From a virus: a stretch of DNA of 39,621 nucleotides. The DNA lies in IMG/VR virus record IMGVR_UViG_3300011114_000867, positions 1 through 39,621 of that record. One strand, 5' to 3'. The notes beneath the pieces are model-generated. The model did not search any database and was not told the DNA's origin. It was given only the letters and a program-made list of their open reading frames with translations. Below, piece by piece: positions 16,265 through 22,212 of the stretch (position 1 is its first letter; each line of letters starts with the position of its first letter). The position numbers and the translations under genes were made by a program.

Positions 16265-16840
16265 CTAGAATGGAATGTCGGATAATTGCACTTCTTCCTG
16301 TTGGATCACTGGCAATGCCGTACCCTGCATTATTGATACGTTCTTCCAACACAATTTACTACAGTAACTCTTCCCTTCTTTGCTCAGCTTGTTCGCTGCA
16401 CCGCATTTAGCACAAGTACCTAGTGATGCTGTCGTCGTCGATTGTGGGGCACTAGGTGAGGCCACAGCGGCCTTTGGTGCTGTACTCGCCGTGTTTGCGT
16501 CGTCGTCTTCCTCACCTTCAATAGCGAGCAGTGAGACTAGGGAATATCTGCGGAAGTACGAAATGACCGAACCCATTTTTTGGGGGTCTGTCATTTCGGG
16601 AAGATTTACCGAGCTACCGAGGTATTCGCCGCTCTCCACATCATAGATGTTTGTTGAGAGTGTGTTTTTATCAAGAGGCTGAACAAGCACTAACCCGCTT
16701 TCCGAAAGAATAGGCTTTACCGCTGCAAGCAGTGTGTTGATATCAAAGTAACGATTCTTGAAATGAGGGTTAACATCGTCCTTCGCGATAGGCTTGAGTG
16801 CCATCTGAACCTTGAGAAGTTTTGCTAAGATTGCTTTCAT
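16265..16840 (-). CDS. erf: ERF-family single-strand annealing protein
   Basis: A 191-residue recombinase. ERF features are NPHFKNRYFDINTLLAAVKP (24-43), LSESGLVLVQP (46-56) and MGSVISYFRRYSLVSLL (89-105) followed by an acidic EGEEDDDAN. After a low-complexity linker come Cys143, Cys146, Cys160 and Cys164, a zinc ribbon. The protein ends SDIPF, like the C-terminal tip of bacterial SSB that recruits repair enzymes. It anneals complementary strands during phage recombination, probably with the RusA resolvase at 20207. The start is GATATG, overlapping the upstream gene by four bases. Confidence 0.85.
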   Translation of the reverse strand: MKAILAKLLKVQMALKPIAKDDVNPHFKNRYFDINTLLAAVKPILSESGLVLVQPLDKNTLSTNIYDVESGEYLGSSVNLPEMTDPQKMGSVISYFRRYSLVSLLAIEGEEDDDANTASTAPKAAVASPSAPQSTTTASLGTCAKCGAANKLSKEGKSYCSKLCWKNVSIMQGTALPVIQQEEVQLSDIPF

Positions 16841-17010
16841 ATCGTGTAAGGTTTATGTACCGACAAACGAATATTTTCTAGCTGTAGATTGAAAAGTTTA
16901 TTTACTTGTTCCTGTTGGTATTCAATATGAATCTCTATTTCTAGTTTCCCACAATTCATACACTCCGGCGGATTACGATCTTTCCAGAATTGATGATTGC
17001 ATCGGATCAT
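16837..17010 (-). CDS. 57-aa small zinc-binding protein
   Basis: It begins MIRCNHQFWKDRNPPECMNCG with a Cys, His, Cys, Cys arrangement, then an amphipathic Gln/Glu-rich helix. It starts AATATG; an in-frame ATG three codons earlier is less likely because it overlaps the upstream gene. It overlaps ERF by four bases. Function unknown. Confidence 0.55.
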   Translation of the reverse strand: MIRCNHQFWKDRNPPECMNCGKLEIEIHIEYQQEQVNKLFNLQLENIRLSVHKPYTI

Positions 17011-17011
17011 A

Positions 17012-17164
17012 TTATCCAATAAATTCTGAATATGTTCTGGTAGCTCTATCTTCTATCACCGTCATAAGCGCATCTAACAATTCTGAATTTGTTGTATGCA
17101 CATTCCCATTTTCATCCTGCATGCTTTCTATAACCTCGTTCAAATTGTCTCGTAGGGAAGCCAT
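17012..17164 (-). CDS. 50-aa acidic helical protein
   Basis: This TATG-start ORF encodes MASLRDNLNEVIESMQ and later ELLDALMTVIEDRATRTY, two helices with an acidic face. It abuts both neighbours (one base each side), as expected in this compact operon. No family was recognised. Confidence 0.55.
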   Translation of the reverse strand: MASLRDNLNEVIESMQDENGNVHTTNSELLDALMTVIEDRATRTYSEFIG

Positions 17165-17165
17165 A

Positions 17166-17324
17166 CTAGATTGTTTGATTAAGTCCCGTCCACAGAAACA
17201 TGGCTATAAATGCGGCTGCGATCACAGAAACTTGTATGCTATACCAGATTAATTTCTCTTTTCTCCATCGTCGTACCAATTGTTTCGTTCGATAGAAGTC
17301 TGAGTAAGTCTGTTGGTATCTCAT
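17166..17324 (-). CDS. 52-aa membrane protein with basic N-terminus
   Basis: It starts AATATG and begins MRYQQTYSDFYRTKQLVRR. A single hydrophobic helix (IQVSVIAAAFIAMFLW) lies near the C-terminus. The strongly basic first half would face the cytoplasm. Function unknown; possibly a membrane anchor or superinfection factor, but nothing shows this. Confidence 0.55.
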   Translation of the reverse strand: MRYQQTYSDFYRTKQLVRRWRKEKLIWYSIQVSVIAAAFIAMFLWTGLNQTI

Positions 17325-17325
17325 A

Positions 17326-17472
17326 TTATTTGTATTTCTCGTGACAACGACACCATGAACCGAATTCTTTGCACTCTGCACATCTATCTTTCTCCTCTGG
17401 TTCAAGTCCGCCAGCTTTAGGGTCGTATCCGTACTTCTCCACGAGTGCTTTGAGTTCTTCGATGAGGGTCAT
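17326..17472 (-). CDS. 48-aa zinc-knuckle protein
   Basis: It begins MTLIEELKALVEKYGYDP and ends DRCAECKEFGSWCRCHEKYK, with two CxxC/CxC pairs that can bind one zinc. The start overlaps the upstream stop by four bases (ATGA). The longer in-frame extension would run through the upstream gene and is rejected. Confidence 0.6.
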   Translation of the reverse strand: MTLIEELKALVEKYGYDPKAGGLEPEEKDRCAECKEFGSWCRCHEKYK

Positions 17473-17720
17473 AGACTTTTGCTTATCTGTGGTTCTTCGT
17501 ACCCAAGCGCCTTCACTTGCTCTCGTCCCCAGTTCTGTATCTCCACGAATGTATCCGGCTGTTTCTTTGCCATGTCGTAAGTGAGCTTGATGATCTTTGA
17601 AATGATCGGTGACGCTTGTTGGTGCGTGAGATTCTCTAGTGCCCATTTCTTGATGTGTTCTTGGTTCGCTGTACGAACGTATAGTCTCTTGAAGATATGT
17701 GATTGAGAATCGGTAATCAT
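17469..17720 (-). CDS. 83-aa hypothetical protein
   Basis: It starts AATATG and begins MITDSQSHIFKRLYVRTANQ. The rest is helical (KKWALENLTHQQASPIISKI, YDMAKKQPDTFVEIQ split here) and resembles small phage helical proteins without a named family. It follows a 130-base structured leader with its own promoter, so it may head a transcription unit. Confidence 0.6.
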   Translation of the reverse strand: MITDSQSHIFKRLYVRTANQEHIKKWALENLTHQQASPIISKIIKLTYDMAKKQPDTFVEIQNWGREQVKALGYEEPQISKSL

Positions 17721-17850
17721 ATTGTTTGTGTGAAAGGCTCGTGTCGTAAGGGTCTAGCCGAGGCCAGGACTTCGATGCGAGCCATGTGGACTAGGAACGT
17801 CTCGTTCCATGCACACAATGTAGCATGTACACGCTTCATCTGTCAAACAG
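17721..17850 (-). promoter_or_regulatory. Sigma70-like promoter and structured leader RNA
   Basis: On the minus strand TTGACA (17841-17846) is followed after 18 bases by TGC-TACATT (17817-17822), the best full promoter in the window. The predicted leader contains GGAACG-AGA-CGTTCC (17794-17808) and then GGCTCG...CGAGCC (17736-17741 with 17778-17783), and leads to the 83-aa gene. Both hairpins are perfect. Confidence 0.55.
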
Positions 17851-18003
17851 TTATCCACTCGCATCTTCGCTCTTCCATTTATCCCGTAATTGCTTGAGAT
17901 AACACTTCTTGCAGTATCCTTTAGCATGATGTTTCGGTTCTTTGACTGTGCACTTCTTGTTCTTACACTTGATGTCTTTGTGAGTTCGGATGAGTACTTG
18001 CAT
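17851..18003 (-). CDS. 50-aa basic zinc-finger protein
   Basis: It starts CCTATG and begins MQVLIRTHKDIKCKNKKC, followed by YCKKCYLKQLRDKW. Four cysteines in two pairs and about a third basic residues suggest a zinc finger that binds nucleic acid. The overlapping 86-residue frame has no such features and is rejected. Confidence 0.6.
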   Translation of the reverse strand: MQVLIRTHKDIKCKNKKCTVKEPKHHAKGYCKKCYLKQLRDKWKSEDASG

Positions 18004-18006
18004 AGG

Positions 18007-18546
18007 TTATTCAATAAGTCCGAGCCAGTAGTTCACCGTTGAATCAAGCGCTTTCGCTTTATTGATCTGAGACTCCGCATAGTTGAAGTCATTTAATGCT
18101 CCGGAGTAATCACCGTTACCATATAATTCTATCCCGTCTGCGACATACCACATCGCTTTTCCGTAATAATCTTTTTGGTCATTGATCGTTGCTGCAACTT
18201 GGATAGCGTAATAATAGTTCGAGATTGCTCCTTCGGCTGCCGCTTTCTGTTTACTTGCCTCATTCGCTGATGCTGTTGCTGCCTTCTTTTGAGTAGATGC
18301 TTCTTGTTCCGCCTTTGTCTTATCGCTTACAGCTACACCGTATTGTGTCTGTAATGCGTTCAGCTCGTCTGATTTCGATGAAAGCTCCTTTGTGGTATCC
18401 GAGAGAGTAGATACCAATTCATCGCCTCGTTGTGTCTGTTGTGTCACCTGTGTCTGTAACCCATTGATCGTTGACTGGTCGTACGCTACGAAAATAAGAG
18501 CAAGAATAACACCTGAGATGATTCCGATAAGTTTGTTTCGATCCAT
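18007..18546 (-). CDS. Membrane-anchored coiled-coil protein, 179 aa
   Basis: Residues 6-22 are one N-terminal transmembrane or uncleaved signal helix (LIGIISGVILALIFVAY). Residues 25-110 are a long coiled coil rich in Gln, Ser, Lys and Ala. Residues 110-175 look like a TPR-type helical pair (YVADGIELYGNGDYSGALND, FNYAESQINKAKALD). It is the first gene of the minus-strand module, next to the divergent promoter region. Likely at the host membrane early in infection; role unknown. Confidence 0.65.
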   Translation of the reverse strand: MDRNKLIGIISGVILALIFVAYDQSTINGLQTQVTQQTQRGDELVSTLSDTTKELSSKSDELNALQTQYGVAVSDKTKAEQEASTQKKAATASANEASKQKAAAEGAISNYYYAIQVAATINDQKDYYGKAMWYVADGIELYGNGDYSGALNDFNYAESQINKAKALDSTVNYWLGLIE

Positions 18547-18570
18547 ACATAAGATAAGAATGATATATGA

Positions 18571-18580
18571 AGCATATCAC
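18571..18580 (-). promoter_or_regulatory. Extended -10 promoter GTGATATGCT for minus-strand module
   Basis: The complement of 18571-18580 reads GTGATATGCT, an extended -10 about 24 bases before the first ATG of the minus-strand module. The GTGATA part matches one arm of the palindrome at 14690-14704. Confidence 0.4.
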
Positions 18581-18610
18581 GCTTCGCCTGTATTTGTAAA
18601 GAGAGATAGG

Positions 18611-18619
18611 TTATGCACA
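18611..18619 (+). other. DnaA-box-like site TTATGCACA
   Basis: TTATGCACA fits the TTATNCACA consensus exactly, inside the divergent junction between the two early modules. A second perfect box (TTATCCACA on the minus strand) is at 13625-13633, inside a coding region. One isolated box is weak evidence for an origin. Confidence 0.35.
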
Positions 18620-18637
18620 GGTGCTCCGTCGTTACTC

Positions 18638-18647
18638 GTGGTATAGT
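18638..18647 (+). promoter_or_regulatory. Extended -10 promoter for structured RNA
   Basis: CGTGGTATAGT, with TATAGT at 18642-18647 preceded by TGG, fits the phage's GTGNTATAAT form. Transcription would begin near 18654, directly ahead of the 13-bp closing stem of the candidate RNA. Confidence 0.5.
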
Positions 18648-18653
18648 ATGTAG

Positions 18654-18757
18654 GCAAAACACAGGCAGAACACTAAGTGCGTTGAGTGAATGGATGGGCG
18701 TAAGCCCTGGCTCCTGTGGCCATGCAGTCCGTTCGTTCCTCGCACTTAGTGTTTTTT
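18654..18757 (+). ncRNA. Candidate structured small RNA with built-in terminator (about 104 nt)
   Basis: AACACTAAGTGCG (18669-18681) pairs perfectly with CGCACTTAGTGTT (18741-18753), and six T follow. Inside, GAATGGA (18688-18694) pairs with TCCGTTC (18728-18734), and this encloses GGGC-GTAA-GCCC (18696-18707, a GNRA tetraloop) and TGGC/GCCA (18708-18722). The layout is a closed stem, an inner stem and a three-way junction, typical of a stable functional RNA. No ORF fits the segment. A plain terminator would not need the ordered 59-base interior. No known class was recognised. Confidence 0.6.
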
Positions 18758-18762
18758 CCTTT

Positions 18763-19034
18763 GTCAGTCGCTCAGCAGAGACTTTCGGTTAAGTCAGCAG
18801 GGAGCGTAATTGCCTGCTACAGAATGACCGACGTACCCAAACCATTAGGGTGAATCGATGGTGTGAATACGGTAGACAATGGTTGACCACGATGTCATAT
18901 GCATCGCTGGCTTCTACAAATACTCACAGTGTAGGCCTCGTCTAACCAACAAGGGCTGTGTTTCATGATGTCTGTAGCTTGTGATTGAAGGGAAGAAGTC
19001 CCTCAGAGAGCAGAGCTACAGCTTCGGTGAGCCG
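18763..19034 (+). other. Gene-free region rich in inverted repeats
   Basis: No credible ORF lies here. Stems read directly include GTCAGTC (18763-18769) with GACCGAC (18826-18832, one mismatch) enclosing GACTT/AAGTC (18780-18795) and AGCAGG/CCTGCT (18796-18818); AACCATT/AATGGTT (18840-18884); CGATG/CATCG (18890-18906); GGC-CTACA/TGTAG-GCC (18909-18937); and CTGTAGCT/AGCTACAG (18972-19021) enclosing GGGA/TCCC. It may be a long structured RNA or leader of the plus-strand early genes, or a replication origin. Confidence 0.5.
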
Positions 19035-19075
19035 GTAGCAGACCTAAGAACCTAAGAGAAAAAAACACTGAGACT

Positions 19076-19426
19076 TTGATTACAGACTTAGACTTCATGG
19101 ATGGTTACCCTCACCTTTCACTCCAAGCTGAGAACGCACAGGATAGAGCTTGGCTGACGACGTTCATGAATACTATCGCGGCACATGACGAACTCACTGC
19201 TTTCTATTGGGCGATCTTGATGGCTGATCTAAGTGGTTGTGAACACAAGGAGATGACACTTGGGATGTACAGAGACTATTTTATCGACGGCGAGCACAAC
19301 ATGGCGAACGTTACTGGGATTAGTTTCAATACAATCTGCGCTCAGTTTGACGAACACATCACTCCAGAGATTCGGGATTCTATGGCGAAGCTGATGCAAA
19401 AAACTGCTACAATGTTATTAGAGTAA
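19076..19426 (+). CDS. 116-aa hypothetical early protein, TTG start likely
   Basis: The ORF begins at TTG 19076 with T at -1. The first in-frame ATG (19097) has C at -1, unlike other genes here, so TTG is slightly favoured, though uncertain. The product (HLSLQAENAQDRAWLTTFM, then AFYWAILMADLSGCEHK, FDEHITPEIRDSMAKLM) is helical. No family was recognised. It is the first gene of the plus-strand early module. Confidence 0.55.
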   Translation: MITDLDFMDGYPHLSLQAENAQDRAWLTTFMNTIAAHDELTAFYWAILMADLSGCEHKEMTLGMYRDYFIDGEHNMANVTGISFNTICAQFDEHITPEIRDSMAKLMQKTATMLLE

Positions 19427-19427
19427 T

Positions 19428-20021
19428 ATGAAAATAATCCTAGACTTGTGTGGAGGGACAGGTTCCTGGAGCAAACCGTACAAAGACGCAGGATACGACG
19501 TGAGAGTGATTACGAAGCCAGGCGACGACGTAGCAATGTATCACCCACCAGAAGGCGTATACGGAGTGCTCGTCGCGCCTCCATGTACAATGTTCTCAAT
19601 GGCACGCACGAATGCGAAACTTCCACGAGACTTGAAAGGAGCAATGGATACGGTTCAACACTGTCTAAGAATCATATGGGAGTGCCAGTACAACGGGAAT
19701 AGATTGGCGTTTTGGGCGATGGAGAATCCCAAGGCGCGATTACGATGGTTCATGGGCTTGCCAGCGATGACGTTTGACCCAACGGAGTACGGGGATGCAC
19801 ATCGAAAACCGACCGATCTGTGGGGGAATTTTAATAGGCAACTCAAAAAGAATCCTGTCGAATTGACGCCGTTGCAGAAGAAACAAAGCCATTTGAACAG
19901 CCAAGAACTGCCGGCGTTACCAGACGGTTACGTTCTTCCAAAGGATTTCGATAAACGCGCGGCGCAACGCTCCATTACCCCTCAAGGATTCGCAAAAGCA
20001 TTCTTTGATGCTAATCGCTAA
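19428..20021 (+). CDS. DNA cytosine-5 methyltransferase-like protein
   Basis: A 197-residue protein beginning MKIILDLCGGTGSWSKPYKD, the SAM-binding motif I, then VLVAPPCTMFSMAR with Cys53 in a PPC motif as in C5 methyltransferases, then WAMENPKARLRW (an ENP in the ENV position). It is far shorter than full C5 enzymes, as is usual for a phage subfamily of about 200 residues that lacks a target-recognition domain. It may methylate phage DNA to avoid restriction. The start is AATATG, one base from the previous stop. Confidence 0.75.
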   Translation: MKIILDLCGGTGSWSKPYKDAGYDVRVITKPGDDVAMYHPPEGVYGVLVAPPCTMFSMARTNAKLPRDLKGAMDTVQHCLRIIWECQYNGNRLAFWAMENPKARLRWFMGLPAMTFDPTEYGDAHRKPTDLWGNFNRQLKKNPVELTPLQKKQSHLNSQELPALPDGYVLPKDFDKRAAQRSITPQGFAKAFFDANR

Positions 20022-20028
20022 CCCTTAG

Positions 20029-20045
20029 CTCCCTTCCCAGGGAGA
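20029..20045 (+). other. Hairpin after methyltransferase gene
   Basis: CTCCC-TTCCCA-GGGAG is a perfect five-base stem just after the methyltransferase stop. No T-tract follows, so it is not an intrinsic terminator by itself. Confidence 0.45.
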
Positions 20046-20062
20046 TAACCACGAAAAGAGAT

Positions 20063-20197
20063 ATGGCTTTCTACGATCAACGCTCCAGCTTAGCTAAACG
20101 TGTAGCTTCCTGCATCCGAGCACTCATCCGAAAGAATCGTACCCCTCAAGAGATTAAGGAGTATGTGAAGAGGTGCTTTGGGATTGTGGTAAAATAG
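20063..20197 (+). CDS. 44-aa basic helical protein
   Basis: It starts GATATG, encodes MAFYDQRSSLAKRVASCIR then RKNRTPQEIKEYVKRCFG, is strongly basic and ends at TAG 20195-20197. The resolvase follows almost at once. Two helices with a basic face would suit nucleic-acid binding. No family was recognised. Confidence 0.55.
   Translation: MAFYDQRSSLAKRVASCIRALIRKNRTPQEIKEYVKRCFGIVVK
20186..20195 (+). promoter_or_regulatory. Extended -10 promoter GTGGTAAAAT, nearly leaderless
   Basis: GTG-G-TAAAAT lies at the end of the upstream gene. Initiation about seven bases on would fall near 20202, only about five bases before the preferred resolvase ATG at 20207. Confidence 0.4.
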
Positions 20198-20206
20198 ATG
20201 AAAGAT

Positions 20207-20563
20207 ATGTATACGATCACGATTCCAGCATTGCCACCAAGCCTCAATGCGTACTACGCCGGTGTTCATTGGAGCAAGCGAAAGAAAGACGCTGACCAAT
20301 GGCACATGGCATTTGGAATGGCGTATAAGGCCGCTCAATTGCCTACGCTGCTTCAATACCCGATTACGTTGTCATGTACCCTTTTCAGCAAAGGGAACGC
20401 TAGGGACGCAGACAACTGCGTTATAGGTTCTAAGTTCGCCGGGGATGCACTTGTGAAATATGGATACCTTCCAGACGATAGCCCAAAATATATTTCAACG
20501 GTTATTCTTAACTCTAAGAAGTCTGAGGACGGAGAAGATAAAACAGTAATACAGATTTTATGA
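20207..20563 (+). CDS. rusA: RusA-like Holliday-junction resolvase
   Basis: An about 118-residue endonuclease beginning MYTITIPALPPSLNAYYAG. RusA hallmarks are LPPSLNAYY and SKRKKDAD near the N-terminus, and ARDADNCVIGSKFAGDALVKYGYLPDDSPKYI (split: NARDADNC, KFAGDALVKYGYLPDD) with the catalytic acidic residues of the RxxDNxxK...D..DD signature. It cuts four-way junctions, resolving ERF-made recombination intermediates before packaging. An ATG three codons upstream (20198) is an alternative; GATATG favours 20207. Confidence 0.85.
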   Translation: MYTITIPALPPSLNAYYAGVHWSKRKKDADQWHMAFGMAYKAAQLPTLLQYPITLSCTLFSKGNARDADNCVIGSKFAGDALVKYGYLPDDSPKYISTVILNSKKSEDGEDKTVIQIL

Positions 20564-20691
20564 AGTGCGAATATTGTGGTGCTCCAAAGACTCGTATTGT
20601 CTTTGTTTGCCTCTGTGATTCCAAAGAGTGCGAGAAGAAAGCACGAAAGGAACACAACTCACCAGAAGTATCGCGAACAACATTCGGATAG
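20560..20691 (+). CDS. 43-aa zinc-finger protein
   Basis: It starts in a four-base overlap with the resolvase stop, TTTATGA. It begins MKCEYCGAPKTR and continues CLCDSKECEKKARKEH; two CxxC-type pairs suggest one zinc. The overlap supports translation coupled to the resolvase gene. Confidence 0.6.
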   Translation: MKCEYCGAPKTRIVFVCLCDSKECEKKARKEHNSPEVSRTTFG

Positions 20692-20714
20692 CTGTGGGTA
20701 AATAATTTTTTGAT

Positions 20715-21155
20715 ATGATAGGAATTATCGATGGTAGATTGTTATATTGTACGATATGTCTTTCGACCGAAAACATAGTTTTTACGTATTTTGGCAAAAA
20801 GGGTCAAATGTATTATAAATGTAAGATTTGTTCAAAAAAAGAAAGTACAGAACTTTCAAGAGAAAAGTCGAGAGTTAAGCAAAAGAATTTTTATAACACG
20901 CCACATGGGAAACAAATGATTAAAGATGCAAATAAAAGAGCTAATAAGAAGTTTCCAGAGAAGGCGAGTGCAAGAGCAAAATTAAATGATGCAGTAAAAA
21001 AAGGTAAATTAGTGAAGCCTAAAACTTGTTCCGTTTGTTTCGCGTCGGGGAGGATAGAAGGCCATCATGAGGATTACGGGAAACCGCTCGATGTCATTTG
21101 GTTATGCACACCATGCCATAGAAAGGCAGATAGGGTTTTGAAGGGAGTGTTATAA
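20715..21155 (+). CDS. HNH endonuclease with zinc knuckles, 146 aa
   Basis: It has an N-terminal zinc pair (CTICLST, CKICSKKES) and a C-terminal HNH-type core CSVCFASGRIEGHHEDYGKPL with WLCTPCHRKAD, a pattern common in phage-encoded HNH proteins. The start is GATATG. It is clearly AT-richer than adjacent genes, which fits recent acquisition as a free-standing homing nuclease. Confidence 0.75.
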   Translation: MIGIIDGRLLYCTICLSTENIVFTYFGKKGQMYYKCKICSKKESTELSREKSRVKQKNFYNTPHGKQMIKDANKRANKKFPEKASARAKLNDAVKKGKLVKPKTCSVCFASGRIEGHHEDYGKPLDVIWLCTPCHRKADRVLKGVL

Positions 21156-21156
21156 T
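21148..21156 (+). promoter_or_regulatory. Extended -10 promoter TGTTATAAT
   Basis: TGTTATAAT overlaps the stop codon of the HNH gene. A transcript would start near 21163 with a roughly 100-base leader that includes the hairpin at 21211-21241. Confidence 0.45.
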
Positions 21157-21210
21157 GGCCATAAGCATTGCTTCGTCTTCTCTACGAACGATATCCGTGG
21201 GGCATCACCA

Positions 21211-21241
21211 GGGGCGGTATGGTTTCGACTGTTCCGCTCCC
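21211..21241 (+). other. Hairpin carrying a tmRNA-5'-end-like motif
   Basis: GGGGCGGTATGGTTTCGAC (21211-21229) resembles the conserved 5' end of bacterial tmRNA. Here GGG-GCGG pairs instead with nearby CCGC-T-CCC (21234-21241). No tmRNA 3' half was found nearby. See findings. Confidence 0.4.
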
Positions 21242-21266
21242 AATCAGATGTTCAGGTTTACTTAAA

Positions 21267-21440
21267 ATGTATAGTTTTATGCAGACTGTTGCTGAACTGA
21301 TTGAAGACTTGAAGAAGTTACCCCCGGATCACATTGTTGATGTACAGGTTGGCCACACGTTCCAGTTTCGTCATTTTGCTAAGTCATCGAAGCCGATTAA
21401 TGGCGCTGATGAAACTATAATTGCCGAACAAGGCGACTAA
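21267..21440 (+). CDS. 57-aa hypothetical protein
   Basis: The frame is open further left, but the conserved-looking part begins MYSFMQTVAELIEDLKKLP and continues DHIVDVQVGHTFQFRHF. Starts at 21267 and 21279 are both possible; only the latter has T at -1. It ends one base before the next gene. A helix followed by beta strands; no family recognised. Confidence 0.5.
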   Translation: MYSFMQTVAELIEDLKKLPPDHIVDVQVGHTFQFRHFAKSSKPINGADETIIAEQGD

Positions 21441-21441
21441 T

Positions 21442-21645
21442 ATGCGCGACTGGCTTATCCGTTTACTTGGAGGATATACATTTCAAGACTTGTGCGACGA
21501 TGTCGATGGCGAAGTGGATTTCATGACACGTCAGATTGAGAGCTACGAGAACACCATCGAAGAACTCCAGGCATTGATCCCAACACCAAAGAAAACACGA
21601 GGACGACCACGCAAAGTGAATATCGATCCAGTGAAGGTTGTTTAA
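21442..21645 (+). CDS. 67-aa protein with C-terminal AT-hook
   Basis: It begins MRDWLIRLLGGYTFQDLCDD (AATATG start), then has an acidic coiled-coil helix (ESYENTIEELQALIP), and ends with KKTRGRPRKVNID. RGRPRK is a classic AT-hook that binds AT-rich minor grooves. It may be a small DNA-binding regulator. Confidence 0.65.
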   Translation: MRDWLIRLLGGYTFQDLCDDVDGEVDFMTRQIESYENTIEELQALIPTPKKTRGRPRKVNIDPVKVV

Positions 21646-21646
21646 T

Positions 21647-21793
21647 ATGGTTACGCAGTGGTTTTCTTGCGCGAAATGCGATGAGAAAACCTTTTGGGAG
21701 GATCGTTGCTACATAGGCACAGACAGACATAAACCACTTTGTGGGCAGTGTTATGGCATATTGCAAAAAGTGCGAAACGACCAAGAAGGCTAG
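21647..21793 (+). CDS. 48-aa zinc-binding protein
   Basis: It starts AATATG, one base after the preceding stop. It begins MVTQWFSCAKCDEKTFWEDR and has a second pair LCGQCYG, giving a CxxC...CxxC zinc ribbon. Its last 41 bases overlap the next gene in another frame. Confidence 0.55.
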   Translation: MVTQWFSCAKCDEKTFWEDRCYIGTDRHKPLCGQCYGILQKVRNDQEG

Positions 21794-22211
21794 TTTCTAT
21801 AAACACGTCACGACGTATTGTAGAGACTGCTTTAATTCTTACAATTCCATAAGGCGAAAATTAAAAAGGGTGGAGACTCGTGCCTTGATGGAGAAAGCAG
21901 AAAGAGAACACCCTATGATTACAAGAGCATTCATTGAGCACCGGTTGTACTCGTATAAAAAAGATAGAGGTTCTGTTTGTGAAGGGTGTCGTTCGTGGCA
22001 ACCTATCGCATTCGATACTCCAGATAAGTGTCGCAGTCCTAAATGTGCTAAATATGGAGAGAAGATGTCCCTAATTTTTCCGAAGTTTCATAAGGAACAG
22101 GAAGATCGCTTATATGACTTGAGCGTGTGTAGGAAGTGCAAGTGCGTTGTATTGGATTGTCGTTGTGAATGGAAGCGGCAGAAAATGGAACTAAGACTCA
22201 TGATGATCTAA
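21753..22211 (+). CDS. 152-aa cysteine-rich protein
   Basis: It begins MAYCKKCETTKKASFYKH (TATG start) and has four Cys-pair regions: CKKC/CRDC near the N-terminus, CEGC, CRSPKC, and CRKCKCVVLDCRC at the C-terminus. At least two zinc sites are likely. The first resembles the HNH-associated zinc knuckle, but no HNH His-Asn-His is seen. Probably a nucleic-acid-binding protein; function unknown. Confidence 0.6.
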   Translation: MAYCKKCETTKKASFYKHVTTYCRDCFNSYNSIRRKLKRVETRALMEKAEREHPMITRAFIEHRLYSYKKDRGSVCEGCRSWQPIAFDTPDKCRSPKCAKYGEKMSLIFPKFHKEQEDRLYDLSVCRKCKCVVLDCRCEWKRQKMELRLMMI

Positions 22212-22212
22212 T

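Noticed and set aside
17754-18014. 86-codon minus-strand ORF
   Set aside because: The overlapping 50-aa zinc-finger frame has the TATG start and four paired cysteines; this one runs into the leader.
18883-18910. TTGACC as a -35 element for the plus-strand early genes
   Set aside because: No -10-like hexamer at a proper distance was seen.
21155-21265. 36-codon ORF starting in TATAATGG
   Set aside because: A at -1 breaks the start rule and the ATG is part of a promoter-like TATAAT; could still be a leader peptide.
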